From: BS750m-G62 sp046483505
Lineage (GTDB): Bacteria > Planctomycetota > Phycisphaerae > FEN-1346
Assembly (NCBI GenBank): GCA_046483505.1
Contig: JAWODB010000007.1
Span: 1 to 29,446, forward strand
Direction of reading: 5' to 3'
DNA: 29,446 nt
Below, in pieces: positions 1-7,032 of the stretch (positions are counted from its first letter, which is position 1; each line of letters opens with the position of its first letter). The notes beneath the pieces were generated by a model. The model did no database searches, was not told the origin of the DNA, and saw only the letters and a list, made by a program, of their open reading frames with translations. The translations under genes were made by a program, and so were the position numbers.

Positions 1-103
1 CCGCCCCCTTCCGCCGTGCTCGCGATTTTCCTTGCAATCCCGCCCCCGCCGCCGTTTCCTCTCAAGGGGGGCAACGCCCGACACGTCCGCTACGACAACG
101 GTC

Positions 104-1351
104 ATGACCAACACCGAGACAGACCAGACGGGCGGCGACCTGGCGTCGTACCGCGCCCGCGAAGCGGCGCTGTACCACGTCCGCGACGCCCTCGCCCAGG
201 CCGACGCCTGGGACGCCTTCGAGCAGGCCCTCTCGGAGCGCGGCGTGCCCGAGGCCCGGGTGCGCCAGGTCGTGGACCCACCGGTCACGATGGACCTGCA
301 CACGCACTCGACGTACTCCGACGGCGAGGTCCCGCCGCGCAAACTCGCCTGGCTCGCCCGTGTGCTCGGCCTGGAGACCCTCGGCCTGACGGATCACGAC
401 AGCGTGGCCGGCACGCGCGACCTCTACGCCGAGGCCATGCTGCTGGGCGTCTCGGCGGTGCCGGGCGTTGAACTCTCCACCGGCCGCAGCGGCCTGGAGA
501 TCCTCGTCTACTTCCCGGACGTCGGCCAGTTCTTCGGGTTCCTCACGACGCCTCGCGGCGCCCGCTTCACGAAGTACCTGCAGCGCAAGCAGCAGGCCGT
601 CCACGAAGTGACGCTCAAGGTCCTCGCGAGCGTCAACCGCTGGCTGAAGAAGCAGGGCGTCCCCGCCGAGGAGCACGTGACCGAGGCCGAACTCGACGCG
701 TGGTTCGGCGGCCGGCCGCCGTACTATCCCGGCACGGTGGCGGTGCTGGGCCTGAAGCGGCTGGACGAGCGGCGGCGGAAGCGCCTCGGCATCCACGACC
801 CGCGGGCGTTCAACACCCAGGTCGTCACCCCCGCCCTGAAACGCCTCGGCGGCGCCGGCGGCACGCGGACGGGCGTCGACGAGGCCACCGAGGAGGTCCG
901 GGCCGAACTCGCCCGGCTCCAGCGCGCCGGCGTCGGCTCGGTGGTCATCCTTTCGCACCCCAAGGAACTCGTCACGAAGGGGAAGATGACGCTCGGCCAG
1001 GTGGCCCGGACCATCCGATACCTGGCGGCCGAGGCCCGCCTCGACGGCGTGGAGGTCGGCTGCGCCCGCGACACCGAGGCCGACGTGCAGGTCTGGCGCG
1101 AGATGATCGACGAGGTCAATGCCGACATCGCGGGCGGCAACCTGTCGGCGCCGGGCCCGCTGCTCGTGGCGAGTTACACGTCCGACTTTCACGTCCTGGC
1201 GCCCGGCCGGGCGACCGGCGAGATTACCCTCGGCTTCGGCCTGCTGGACGAGCGGCCCGGGCACCGGCGGGGGAACCTCCGGCCGCAGACCGGGGCGGAG
1301 GAACTCCTCGAGGCCCTCCGCCGCCGCGCCGCCCTCCGCGCGCAGGGGTAG
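104..1351 (+). CDS. PHP-domain metal-dependent phosphoesterase
   Basis: Predicted phosphoesterase or nuclease of the PHP superfamily (the domain of histidinol phosphatase and the DNA polymerase III alpha N-terminus), probably cytosolic. The 415-residue protein has about 60 unrecognised N-terminal residues. It then shows the classic PHP ligands: HTH at residues 66-68, TDHD at 96-99, GVE at 121-123, SHP with His285, and SDFH at 360-363 near the C-terminus. This order matches a trinuclear-metal PHP site. The substrate cannot be deduced; family members act on nucleotides, 3',5'-bisphosphates or oligoribonucleotides. A helical insertion (about residues 150-275) separates the Glu and His motifs. 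I chose ATG 104 over the in-frame TTG at 32, but neither has a clear ribosome binding site, so the start is uncertain. It stands alone, convergent with the permease gene. Confidence 0.85.
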   Translation: MTNTETDQTGGDLASYRAREAALYHVRDALAQADAWDAFEQALSERGVPEARVRQVVDPPVTMDLHTHSTYSDGEVPPRKLAWLARVLGLETLGLTDHDSVAGTRDLYAEAMLLGVSAVPGVELSTGRSGLEILVYFPDVGQFFGFLTTPRGARFTKYLQRKQQAVHEVTLKVLASVNRWLKKQGVPAEEHVTEAELDAWFGGRPPYYPGTVAVLGLKRLDERRRKRLGIHDPRAFNTQVVTPALKRLGGAGGTRTGVDEATEEVRAELARLQRAGVGSVVILSHPKELVTKGKMTLGQVARTIRYLAAEARLDGVEVGCARDTEADVQVWREMIDEVNADIAGGNLSAPGPLLVASYTSDFHVLAPGRATGEITLGFGLLDERPGHRRGNLRPQTGAEELLEALRRRAALRAQG

Positions 1352-1365
1352 ACGCGACACGTCTC

Positions 1366-1393
1366 GCGCGGCGGGTCTCCGCACCCGCCGCGC
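1366..1393. repeat. Family A GC-rich stem-loop
   Basis: An 11-bp perfect stem (GCGCGGCGGGT paired with ACCCGCCGCGC) around the loop CTCCGC. It lies 14 bases after the PHP stop codon. Close copies occur at 2540, 16585, 18955, 19007 and 26629. No T-run follows, so it is more likely an interspersed palindrome than an intrinsic terminator, although it could still block 3' exonucleases. Confidence 0.8.
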
Positions 1394-1400
1394 AACGGGA

Positions 1401-1422
1401 TCGACCCGCCTAAAACAACCGC
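1401..1422. repeat. 22-bp direct repeat, left copy
   Basis: Identical to 1518-1539, which contains the stop codon and last codons of the AEC permease gene. The copies flank 95 bases made mostly of two family B palindromes. This could be a long target duplication, or a tandem duplication with a period of 117 bases that captured the 3' end of the permease gene. Confidence 0.8.
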
Positions 1423-1429
1423 CGGGTGC

Positions 1430-1457
1430 CATGCTTTCGCGACGTCGCGAAAGCATG
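1430..1457. repeat. Family B perfect palindrome
   Basis: A 28-base perfect palindrome (CATGCTTTCGCGAC and its complement). Related copies at 1479, 6967 and 26560 keep the CTTTCG/CGAAAG core and swap the outer pair from T-A to C-G on both arms. Confidence 0.85.
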
Positions 1458-1478
1458 TTCCCCGCCCGACGAGACGTG

Positions 1479-1505
1479 CACGCTTTCGCAGAGGCCGAAA
1501 GCGTG
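1479..1505. repeat. Family B stem-loop
   Basis: A 10-bp stem (CACGCTTTCG paired with CGAAAGCGTG) with a 7-base loop, followed by CCACCC as at the 6967 copy. It sits between the two 22-bp direct repeats. Confidence 0.8.
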
Positions 1506-1517
1506 CCACCCTGCCAT

Positions 1518-1539
1518 TCGACCCGCCTAAAACAACCGC
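1518..1539. repeat. 22-bp direct repeat, right copy
   Basis: The genuine 3' end of the permease gene (stop codon at 1527-1529 read on the minus strand). It is identical to 1401-1422, the non-coding copy beyond the palindrome block. Confidence 0.8.
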
Positions 1540-2486
1540 TGCGCGGCGAAGATGACGACCGGCACGGTCACGGCGGCCGCCAGCGTCGAGAGCATGACCG
1601 CCTTGGCCGCAAAGTCCGCCCGGTTCTCGAACTCGATCGCCACCACGGCCGAGGCCACCGCGCTCGGCCCGGACACGCCGATCACGAGGACCTGCGCGAG
1701 CAATCCCTCCAGCCCCAGCAGCGCCACGAGGCCCAGGCCGACGAGCGGCCCGGCCACCAGCCGCAGCCCCGCCGACATCACCAGGTCCAGCGGCACCCGG
1801 ACGAGGCGGACCCGGGCGATCTGGGCGCCCAGGGTCAGCAGGGCCATCGCCACGTACGCGTCGGAGATGATGGAGAGCGGCTTCCAGACCAGCGGCACGC
1901 CGCGGAGGACGTCGGCGCCCAGGCCGGCCGCCTTCATCGCCAACGCCGCCGCCAGGGCGTAGATGAACGGGAGGCGGAGCACCTGCTTCATGGCCCGCCC
2001 CACGCCTTCGGACCCCGCCGCCGCTATCAGCGCCCCGACCGTGTACGCCGCCGTCCCCTGGCAGGCGGCGACGATGATCTGGACGGCGACGGCGTAGGTC
2101 TGCTCCTCGGCGGCAAAACTGAACGTCAGCGCCATGACCGGGATGCCGAAGTTGGCGCTGTTGTACAGGATGACGGAGTTGGTGAACGCCCCGCGCAGCG
2201 GCCGGTCGTGGCCGCGCAGACGGCTCGCCACCTGCGCCAGGACATACAGGGCGGCCAGCGCGGCCGCCGAGAAGGCGATGATCCGGCCGTACTCGGCGCC
2301 GCCCAGGTCGGAGTCCAGGATGTTGCGGAACACGAACGCCGGAATGAGCAGGTACAGGAGCGTCTTGGCGAGGACGTCGGCGGCCGCCTCGACCCGCCGG
2401 CCGACGAGGTACCCCGCCCCCGCCAGCACGACGATGGGCGCGACGACCGTGTAGGCGATGTCAGCGATCTGCTCGAGGTAGTCCAT
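1527..2486 (-). CDS. AEC (auxin efflux carrier) family transporter
   Basis: Inner-membrane permease of the AEC family (PF03547), whose characterised bacterial members export or import small organic acids such as malate. The 319 residues are almost wholly hydrophobic, giving about ten membrane segments with the usual break in the middle. The family-like C-terminal half reads SGPSAVASAVVAIEFENR followed by two further helices. Length fits the family (about 300-320). The start at 2486 (ATG, beginning MDYLEQIADIAY) has a weak GGGAAG about ten bases upstream. The reading frame stays open far upstream only because of GC richness, and that part is not counted. The substrate is unknown. The gene lies 271 bases downstream of the RACo-like gene on the same strand, but the gap is full of repeats, so co-transcription is uncertain. 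Confidence 0.88.
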   Translation of the reverse strand: MDYLEQIADIAYTVVAPIVVLAGAGYLVGRRVEAAADVLAKTLLYLLIPAFVFRNILDSDLGGAEYGRIIAFSAAALAALYVLAQVASRLRGHDRPLRGAFTNSVILYNSANFGIPVMALTFSFAAEEQTYAVAVQIIVAACQGTAAYTVGALIAAAGSEGVGRAMKQVLRLPFIYALAAALAMKAAGLGADVLRGVPLVWKPLSIISDAYVAMALLTLGAQIARVRLVRVPLDLVMSAGLRLVAGPLVGLGLVALLGLEGLLAQVLVIGVSGPSAVASAVVAIEFENRADFAAKAVMLSTLAAAVTVPVVIFAAQRLF

Positions 2487-2539
2487 CGCCACGCTGCTTC
2501 CCGGGCGGCGCCGCCGCTGTTCGAGCCCGCCGAAGGGAT

Positions 2540-2567
2540 GCGCGGCGGGTCTCCGCACCCGCCGCGC
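2540..2567. repeat. Family A GC-rich stem-loop
   Basis: Same 28-base stem-loop as at 1366 (11-bp stem, loop CTCCGC), here in the 271-base spacer between the permease gene and the RACo-like gene. Confidence 0.8.
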
Positions 2568-2599
2568 ACGCGCCGAGCCGCCGTTCGAGCCCGCCGCGC

Positions 2600-2630
2600 T
2601 TCGAGCCGCGATCGTAAGATCGCGGGTACT
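2600..2630 (+). repeat. GNRA stem-loop element with GTAA loop
   Basis: TTCGAG flank, then an 8-bp stem CCGCGATC / GATCGCGG around GTAA, then GTACT. It has the flank and architecture of the elements at 4828 and 14255 but an entirely different stem and loop. Loop GTAA (GUAA in RNA) still fits GNRA. Confidence 0.65.
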
Positions 2631-2670
2631 CCCCGGTGCGGCGCAATTCTCGCGCGCGAGGCGCGCGCCG

Positions 2671-2711
2671 CCATTCGCAAGTACCCCGGTGCTTCCGCAC
2701 CGGGCTCGAAC
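2671..2711 (-). repeat. GNRA stem-loop element, single reversed copy
   Basis: On the minus strand it reads TTCGAG, stem CCCGGTGC, loop GGAA, stem GCACCGGG, then GTACTTGCG. It has the same stem and loop as the copy at 6844 and the same GTACT tail as the 2600 copy. It lies just downstream of the RACo-like stop codon. Confidence 0.75.
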
Positions 2712-2757
2712 GGCAATGGCTTCGAACAGCAGCGGCGCGGCCCGAAGGCGCCGCCCC

Positions 2758-4605
2758 CTACCCTCCGGGAAAGACCATCGCGTCCGCGAAGCGGGTCTGG
2801 AAGTCCGGCCGGCGCGAGAGTTCCACGTGCTCCACGCCCTTGGCCACGTCCGCCGCCACGTGCCGCAGGTTCTTGTTGACGAGCAGCATCCGTGCCCCGG
2901 CGCCGGCGGCGTTGCCGACGAAGCGGACCTTTTCGAGCGGCACGTCGGGCAGGAGGCCGATGGCCCGGGCCCGCTCGGGCCGGATGTAGTTGCCGAACGC
3001 CCCCGCCAGCAGCACCTCCTCCACGTCGTCGAGCGCGGCCCCGAACTCATCGAGGAGCGAGGCGACGCCGGCCGCGATGGCGCCCTTGGCCAGTTGCACC
3101 TCCCGCACGTCGCGCTGCGTCAGGAGGACGTCGTGGCCGCCCTCGTCCGCCTCGGCCAGGCAGAACGCCGTCTCGCCGTCGGCGTTGCGGAGGCGCGTCG
3201 CCAGGCCCGGGGCGGCGCCGGCCAGGTCGTCGGCGGGGCGCATCCGGCCGGACGGCTCCAGGACGCCGGAAGCGAGCATCGCCGCCACGGCGTCGATCAG
3301 CCCCGTGCCGCACAGGCCGGTGGGCGCCGCGTCGCCGATGGTCCGGACCGTGACGGTCTCGTCCTGGATATCGACGCGGTCGATGGCGCCGGTGGCGGCC
3401 CGCATGCCGTACCGGATGCGGGCGCCCTCCAGGGCCGGTCCGGCGGCCGTGGAGCAGGCGAGCAGCCGCTCCCGCGTGCCGACGACGATCTCGCCGTTCG
3501 TGCCGATGTCGATCGCCAGGCGCAGACCCTCGCTCGCGTGCATCCCGGTGGCCAGGATGACGCCGACGGTGTCGGCCCCGACGAATCCGGCCACGAGCGG
3601 CCCCGTGTACAGCCGTCCGCGGCGGTGCATCTTCAGGCCGATGCCGCGGGCCGGGACCGAATGCGCCGACGCCGACACCGCCACGAACGGCGCCCGCGCG
3701 ATGGCGTCCACCGGCAGCCGCAGCAGCAGGTGGTTCATGGTGGTGTTGCCGACCATCGTGGCCTCGTAGACGACGGACGGCTTGACGTGGGCGCGGCGGC
3801 AGGCCTCGGCGAGGATCTCGTTCAGGGCGTCGACGACGAGGGTCTGAAGGGTCCGGCCGCCGCCCTTCTCCCGGCCGCAGTACTCGATGCGGGCGATGAC
3901 GTCGTCGCCGTAGGCCGCCTGCGGATTCGCCCGGCTCGCCGTGGCCGCCACCTCCCCCGTCACGAGGTTCACCAGGTACCCGACGAGCGTCGTGGTGCCG
4001 ACGTCCAGGGCCAGGCCGTAGCAGGCGTCGGTCGCGGTCGGCCGGTCGAGGTGGACGACCTCGCGGCCGACGACGGTGACGGCCGGATGGAAATCCAGCG
4101 ACCGGAGGCGGCGTGGCACCTCGCGCAAGAGCGGCGTCGGGATGGCGAGGTCGTCCAGTCCCTCGTCGGCCAGGGCCTCGAGCAGGCGGTCGGCGTCGGC
4201 CCGCTGGTCCGCGACGGACGGCTCCGGCACGTGGACGGCCCGCTTGCGGACGTTCGGGATGAGCGGCACCTCGAAGGCGGCGGTCTCGGTCAGGATCTGC
4301 TCGTCGCGCGTGCGGGCCTCGCGGGGGATGACGACCCGCATGTCGCGTCGCACGCGGACCTGGCAGGCGAGACGGAGATTGCGGCGGCGTTCCTCGCCGG
4401 AGAGGATTCGGCGGGCGGCTTCGGACGGCTCCGGCGGACGGTCCGGGATGGCGACGCGGCACCCGCCGCAGGTCCCCTGCCCGCCGCACGGCGCCTCCAG
4501 CGTGATGCCGCCCGCCTGGGCCGCCTCCAGCAGCGTCCAGCCGTCCGGGACGTCGACGGTGCGGCCTTCGGGTTCGAACGTGACGTGATGGGTCGTCTCG
4601 GGCAC
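2758..4605 (-). CDS. RACo-like 2Fe-2S / ASKHA protein (DUF4445)
   Basis: Resembles the ATP-dependent reductive activators of corrinoid proteins (RACo/RamA-type), which use an N-terminal plant-type ferredoxin and an ASKHA ATPase domain to reduce inactive Co(II) corrinoid. The 615 residues begin with a 2Fe-2S domain with cysteines at 40, 46, 49 and 81 (C-x5-C-x2-C-x31-C). The large C-terminal part has two phosphate-binding signatures, ALDVGTTTLVGY and LAIDIGTNGEIVVG, plus GLCGTGLIDAVAAM and LAGAFGNYI, typical of DUF4445. The start is GTG 4605, with GAGGTG four to five bases upstream. No corrinoid protein, methyltransferase or acetyl-CoA pathway gene lies nearby, so the partner is unknown. A promoter is seen at 4641-4669. 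Cytosolic. Confidence 0.87.
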   Translation of the reverse strand: MPETTHHVTFEPEGRTVDVPDGWTLLEAAQAGGITLEAPCGGQGTCGGCRVAIPDRPPEPSEAARRILSGEERRRNLRLACQVRVRRDMRVVIPREARTRDEQILTETAAFEVPLIPNVRKRAVHVPEPSVADQRADADRLLEALADEGLDDLAIPTPLLREVPRRLRSLDFHPAVTVVGREVVHLDRPTATDACYGLALDVGTTTLVGYLVNLVTGEVAATASRANPQAAYGDDVIARIEYCGREKGGGRTLQTLVVDALNEILAEACRRAHVKPSVVYEATMVGNTTMNHLLLRLPVDAIARAPFVAVSASAHSVPARGIGLKMHRRGRLYTGPLVAGFVGADTVGVILATGMHASEGLRLAIDIGTNGEIVVGTRERLLACSTAAGPALEGARIRYGMRAATGAIDRVDIQDETVTVRTIGDAAPTGLCGTGLIDAVAAMLASGVLEPSGRMRPADDLAGAAPGLATRLRNADGETAFCLAEADEGGHDVLLTQRDVREVQLAKGAIAAGVASLLDEFGAALDDVEEVLLAGAFGNYIRPERARAIGLLPDVPLEKVRFVGNAAGAGARMLLVNKNLRHVAADVAKGVEHVELSRRPDFQTRFADAMVFPGG

Positions 4606-4640
4606 AGGGCACCTCGCGGTCGGCGGCCGGGTGAATCGGC

Positions 4641-4669
4641 ATGATAGACCGGCGGCGGGGGCAAGTCAA
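4641..4669 (-). promoter_or_regulatory. Predicted sigma70-type promoter of the RACo-like gene
   Basis: On the minus strand: TTGACT at 4669-4664, a 17-base spacer, then TATCAT at 4646-4641. A start near 4634 would give a leader of about 29 bases that includes the GAGGTG ribosome binding site. The 14 bases from the -35 onward (TTGACTTGCCCCCG) recur in the cold-shock promoter at 17084-17111. Confidence 0.7.
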
Positions 4670-4682
4670 CGCACCGGGGCCT

Positions 4683-4710
4683 GCGCGGTGCCCAGTCTTG
4701 GGCACCGCGC
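4683..4710. repeat. Stem-loop related to family C
   Basis: An 11-bp perfect stem, GCGCGGTGCCC paired with GGGCACCGCGC, with the loop AGTCTT. The GTCTTG string is shared with the family C loops at 9559, 12556, 16539 and 25319 while the stem is different. It lies between the two divergent promoters. Confidence 0.65.
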
Positions 4711-4768
4711 CCGACCGGACGAAACGCGGCGGCGACGACTGGCCGCCGCGCAGCGCAACGCGCCGCGC

Positions 4769-4798
4769 TTGCAGCGGCGGCGGGCGGGGGCGTATAAT
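4769..4798 (+). promoter_or_regulatory. Predicted sigma70-type promoter of the dehydrogenase-nnrE unit
   Basis: TTGCAG at 4769-4774, an 18-base GC-rich spacer, then a perfect TATAAT at 4793-4798. A start near 4805 would give a leader of about 195 bases containing the paired stem-loops at 4828-4928. Confidence 0.65.
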
Positions 4799-4827
4799 CG
4801 GCCTCGGTGTACCCGGGCCGCCGCCGG

Positions 4828-4928
4828 TCGAGCCGGCTGCGGGAGCAGCCGGTCATGCGCGATCCGCAGCGCGAGTCGACCACGGCGGATGAGAATGACC
4901 CGCCGCTTCCGCGGCGGGCTCGAACGGC
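4828..4928. repeat. Head-to-head pair of GNRA stem-loop elements (locus 1)
   Basis: The forward element reads TCGAG, stem CCGGCTGC, loop GGGA, stem GCAGCCGG, then TCATGCGCGATCCGC. The reverse element (4882-4928, minus strand) reads TTCGAG, stem CCCGCCGC, loop GGAA, stem GCGGCGGG, then TCATTCTCATCCGCC. The tails face each other. The same arrangement occurs at 6844-6943 and 14255-14348, each time just upstream of a gene. Confidence 0.8.
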
Positions 4929-4999
4929 GGCGCTGTCAAGCACCTGGCTCGGGTGCGACTGGCTCGAACGCCTTAACTCGACATCGTGAAAGGAGCCCC

Positions 5000-6115
5000 G
5001 TGCCGACCTCCACGTTCCGCGCCCCGGACGTCTTCTGCTTCGGCGCCGGTGCCCTTGACGGCCTCGGCGAACACACGAGCCGCCTCGGCGGCCGGGCCGT
5101 CCTGGTCACCGGCCGCTCGGCCATGGCCGAGGCCGGCGTCACCGACCGGGCGCTTTCGAGCCTGAAGGCCGCCCACGTCCAGGTCACCGTCTTCGACGAG
5201 GTGGAACCGGAGCCGGACGTGGCGACCGTCGACCGGCTTCGCGAGGTGCTCGTGGACCACCACGCGGACGCGGCCGTCGGCCTGGGCGGCGGCAGCGCCA
5301 TGGACGCCGCCAAGGTCGCCGCCGGCCTCTTCCATGAGACCCGGCCCACCCGCGCGTTCCACGAGGGGGCCGAGGTGGCCGAGCCCGGCATCCCCATGAT
5401 CGCCGTGCCGTCGACGAGCGGCACGGGCAGCGAGATGACCAACAACGGCGTCATCAGCGACCGCGAGAAGGGGCGCAAGGCCAGCATCCGGCACCCGGGG
5501 ATGATCCCGGCAGTGGCGCTGGTGGACCCGGAGGTCACGCTGCCCTGCCCGCCCAAGGTGACGGCGATGAGCGGCGTGGACGCCATGGTCCAGGCGATCG
5601 AGTCGTACCTGTCGCGGCACGCGACGCCGATGACGGAGGCGATTGCGCTGCGGGCGGCCGCGGAACTCGCCCGGGCCCTGCCCGGCGTCGTGACCCGCGG
5701 CGACGACCTGGACCTGCGGACGGCGGCCGCGTGGGGGAGCGCGATGGCGGGTCTGGCACTCTCGAACGCGCGGCTGGGCGTGGTGCATGGGATGGCCCAT
5801 CCGATCGGCGTCCGCTACGGCGTGCCGCACGGCCTGGTGTGCGGCGTGCTGCTGCCGGCGGCCCTGGAGTACAACCGCGAGGCGGCGGGCGAGAAGTTCG
5901 ACCGCCTCCGCGAGACCCTCGGCGGCGACCCGGTCGGCTACGCCCAGGCCCTGCTCGTGGCGTGCGGCCTGCCGCTGCGGCTGAACGAATACGGCCTGGA
6001 CCCGGCGGACTTCGAGGCCATCGCCCGCGAGAGCATGCCGAGCGGCTCCACGAAGGCCAACCCGCGCGAGGTCACCGAGGCAGACGTCGTCGCCCTGTGC
6101 GAGCAGGTGGCGTGA
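5000..6115 (+). CDS. Iron-containing (group III) alcohol dehydrogenase family
   Basis: NAD(P)-dependent oxidoreductase of the Fe-ADH fold, predicted to interconvert an alcohol or aldehyde in the cytosol; the substrate is not evident. The 371 residues show the dinucleotide loop GGGSAMDAAK (about 96-105), STSGTGSEMTNNGV (138-151) and the C-terminal metal segment HGMAHPIGVRYGVPHG (263-278). Metal ligands expected at 194, 198, 263 and 277 are Asp194, Gln198, His263 and His277, so one of the usual histidines is glutamine. His267 of the HGMAH motif is kept. The start is GTG 5000, because AAGGAG lies just upstream at 4989-4994 and homology begins there; the frame is open further upstream through repeat DNA. 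It is followed after 34 bases by nnrE, probably in one transcript. Confidence 0.9.
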   Translation: MPTSTFRAPDVFCFGAGALDGLGEHTSRLGGRAVLVTGRSAMAEAGVTDRALSSLKAAHVQVTVFDEVEPEPDVATVDRLREVLVDHHADAAVGLGGGSAMDAAKVAAGLFHETRPTRAFHEGAEVAEPGIPMIAVPSTSGTGSEMTNNGVISDREKGRKASIRHPGMIPAVALVDPEVTLPCPPKVTAMSGVDAMVQAIESYLSRHATPMTEAIALRAAAELARALPGVVTRGDDLDLRTAAAWGSAMAGLALSNARLGVVHGMAHPIGVRYGVPHGLVCGVLLPAALEYNREAAGEKFDRLRETLGGDPVGYAQALLVACGLPLRLNEYGLDPADFEAIARESMPSGSTKANPREVTEADVVALCEQVA

Positions 6116-6149
6116 GGCGCCGCGCGAAACCACGAAAGGACATACGCCC

Positions 6150-6833
6150 ATGACCGACCAACCCATCCTCAGCCGCGAGGCCATCCGCGAGTTCGACCGC
6201 ACGTGCATCGAGGACCTCGGCATCCCCGGCATCGTCCTCATGGAGAACGCCGGCCGCCAGATCGCCGAGGTCGTCCGCGAGGACGTCGGCCTGGAGCCCA
6301 CGCCGCACGTCGTCATCCTGGCCGGCCGCGGCAACAACGGCGGCGACGGCTTCGTGGTGGCGCGGCACCTGGCGATCTACGGCGTGCTGGCCAAGGTCCT
6401 GCTCATCGGCCACCGCGCCGACGTCAGCGGCGACGCCCACACGAACCTCCGCATCCTGGAGGCCATGGACGCCGACCTGGAGGTCCTCGACGGGCCCGAC
6501 GAAGACGTCGTGGACCGGTGCCGCCACGTCCTGAAGGTGGCCGACGTCATCGTCGACGGCCTCCTCGGCACGGGCACGCAGGGTGAGATCCGGCCGCCGT
6601 TTGACGGCATCATCGAGGCCGTGGCCGCCAACCGCGACCACGCGGACGTCTTCGCCATCGACATCCCGAGCGGCCTGGACGCCGACTCGGGGATGCCCCT
6701 CGGCCCGACGGTGCGGGCGAAGGCCACGATCACGATGGCGGCCGTGAAGCAGGGCTTCGCGGCCGAGGGGGCCGAGGCGTACACCGGCCGCGTCATCCTG
6801 GCGGATATCGGCGTGCCCCCGCCGGCGGCGTAG
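6150..6833 (+). CDS. nnrE: NAD(P)H-hydrate epimerase (YjeF N-terminal domain)
   Basis: Metabolite-repair enzyme that interconverts the S and R epimers of hydrated NADH or NADPH so that the partner dehydratase can restore the cofactor. The 227-residue protein consists only of the epimerase domain. It has the conserved GRGNNGGDGFVVARHL (about 59-74), VDGLLGTGTQG (about 135) and AIDIPSGLDADSG (about 170) segments of the Rossmann-like fold. The dehydratase half (NnrD), often fused to it, is absent here and must be elsewhere. AAGGA about ten bases before ATG 6150 supports the start. It lies 34 bases after the dehydrogenase, so it probably shares the promoter at 4769. Cytosolic. Confidence 0.92.
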   Translation: MTDQPILSREAIREFDRTCIEDLGIPGIVLMENAGRQIAEVVREDVGLEPTPHVVILAGRGNNGGDGFVVARHLAIYGVLAKVLLIGHRADVSGDAHTNLRILEAMDADLEVLDGPDEDVVDRCRHVLKVADVIVDGLLGTGTQGEIRPPFDGIIEAVAANRDHADVFAIDIPSGLDADSGMPLGPTVRAKATITMAAVKQGFAAEGAEAYTGRVILADIGVPPPAA

Positions 6834-6843
6834 AAACCTCGTT

Positions 6844-6943
6844 CCCGAACCCGGTGCGGAAGCACCGGGACATTCGCATCCGGCTTGGCATAGGCCACGG
6901 CGGATGGAGATGACCCGCCGCTCCCGCCGCGGGCTCGAACGGC
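6844..6943. repeat. Head-to-head pair of GNRA stem-loop elements (locus 2)
   Basis: The forward element has stem CCCGGTGC, loop GGAA, stem GCACCGGG, then ACATTCGCATCCGGC. The reverse element (about 6897-6943) has the TTCGAG flank, stem CCCGCGGC / GCGGCGGG with one mismatch, loop GGGA, then TCATCTCCATCCGCC. It fills the gap between nnrE and the glycosyltransferase gene. Confidence 0.75.
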
Positions 6944-6966
6944 GTAATTCTTCCGGCGCCGGGGAC

Positions 6967-6996
6967 GCATGCTTTCGCAACGGCGCGAAAGCATGC
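6967..6996. repeat. Family B stem-loop
   Basis: A 12-bp stem (GCATGCTTTCGC paired with GCGAAAGCATGC) with a 6-base loop, followed by CACCC. It ends 37 bases before the glycosyltransferase start codon. Confidence 0.8.
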
Positions 6997-7032
6997 CACC
7001 CTCCAACGGGTACGAAGGGCAAAGGGCACCGC

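Larger units (their letters stand above)
4606..4999. other. 394-base divergent intergenic region
   Basis: Between the RACo-like and alcohol dehydrogenase genes. In order it holds the minus-strand promoter of the RACo-like gene (4641-4669), a GTCTTG-loop hairpin (4683-4710), the plus-strand promoter of the dehydrogenase gene (4769-4798), and a head-to-head pair of GNRA stem-loops (4828-4928) inside the predicted dehydrogenase leader. No credible gene was found. Confidence 0.7.

Noticed and set aside
32..103. TTG 32 as the start of the PHP gene, or a promoter TTGCAA near 32-37
   Set aside because: No Shine-Dalgarno site precedes TTG 32, no -10 like sequence lies 16-18 bases after TTGCAA, and the extra residues are low-complexity.
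62..1456. A 464-codon minus-strand frame opposite the PHP gene
   Set aside because: No motif is seen. It begins inside a family B palindrome, and the plus strand carries all PHP ligands in order.
1366..1505. Family A and B stem-loops as ordinary intrinsic terminators
   Set aside because: They lack a following T-run on either strand, and they occur inside transcripts and upstream of genes as often as downstream. Only the hairpin at 9627-9656 has a usable T-tract.
2487..3050. N-terminal extension of the permease frame
   Set aside because: The upstream codons translate repeats and the antisense of the RACo-like gene. Permease homology begins at 2486, at an ATG with a plausible ribosome binding site.
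2689..4644. A 651-codon open frame on the plus strand, opposite the RACo-like gene
   Set aside because: Its translation is low-complexity (rich in R, G, A, H and D) with no recognisable motif, while the minus strand has a complete 2Fe-2S/ASKHA protein with a good ribosome binding site. Long antisense frames are expected at this GC content.
6904..7032. Extension of the glycosyltransferase to ATG 6904
   Set aside because: The 43 extra residues are encoded by a GNRA element and a family B palindrome. Homology begins at GTG 7033.
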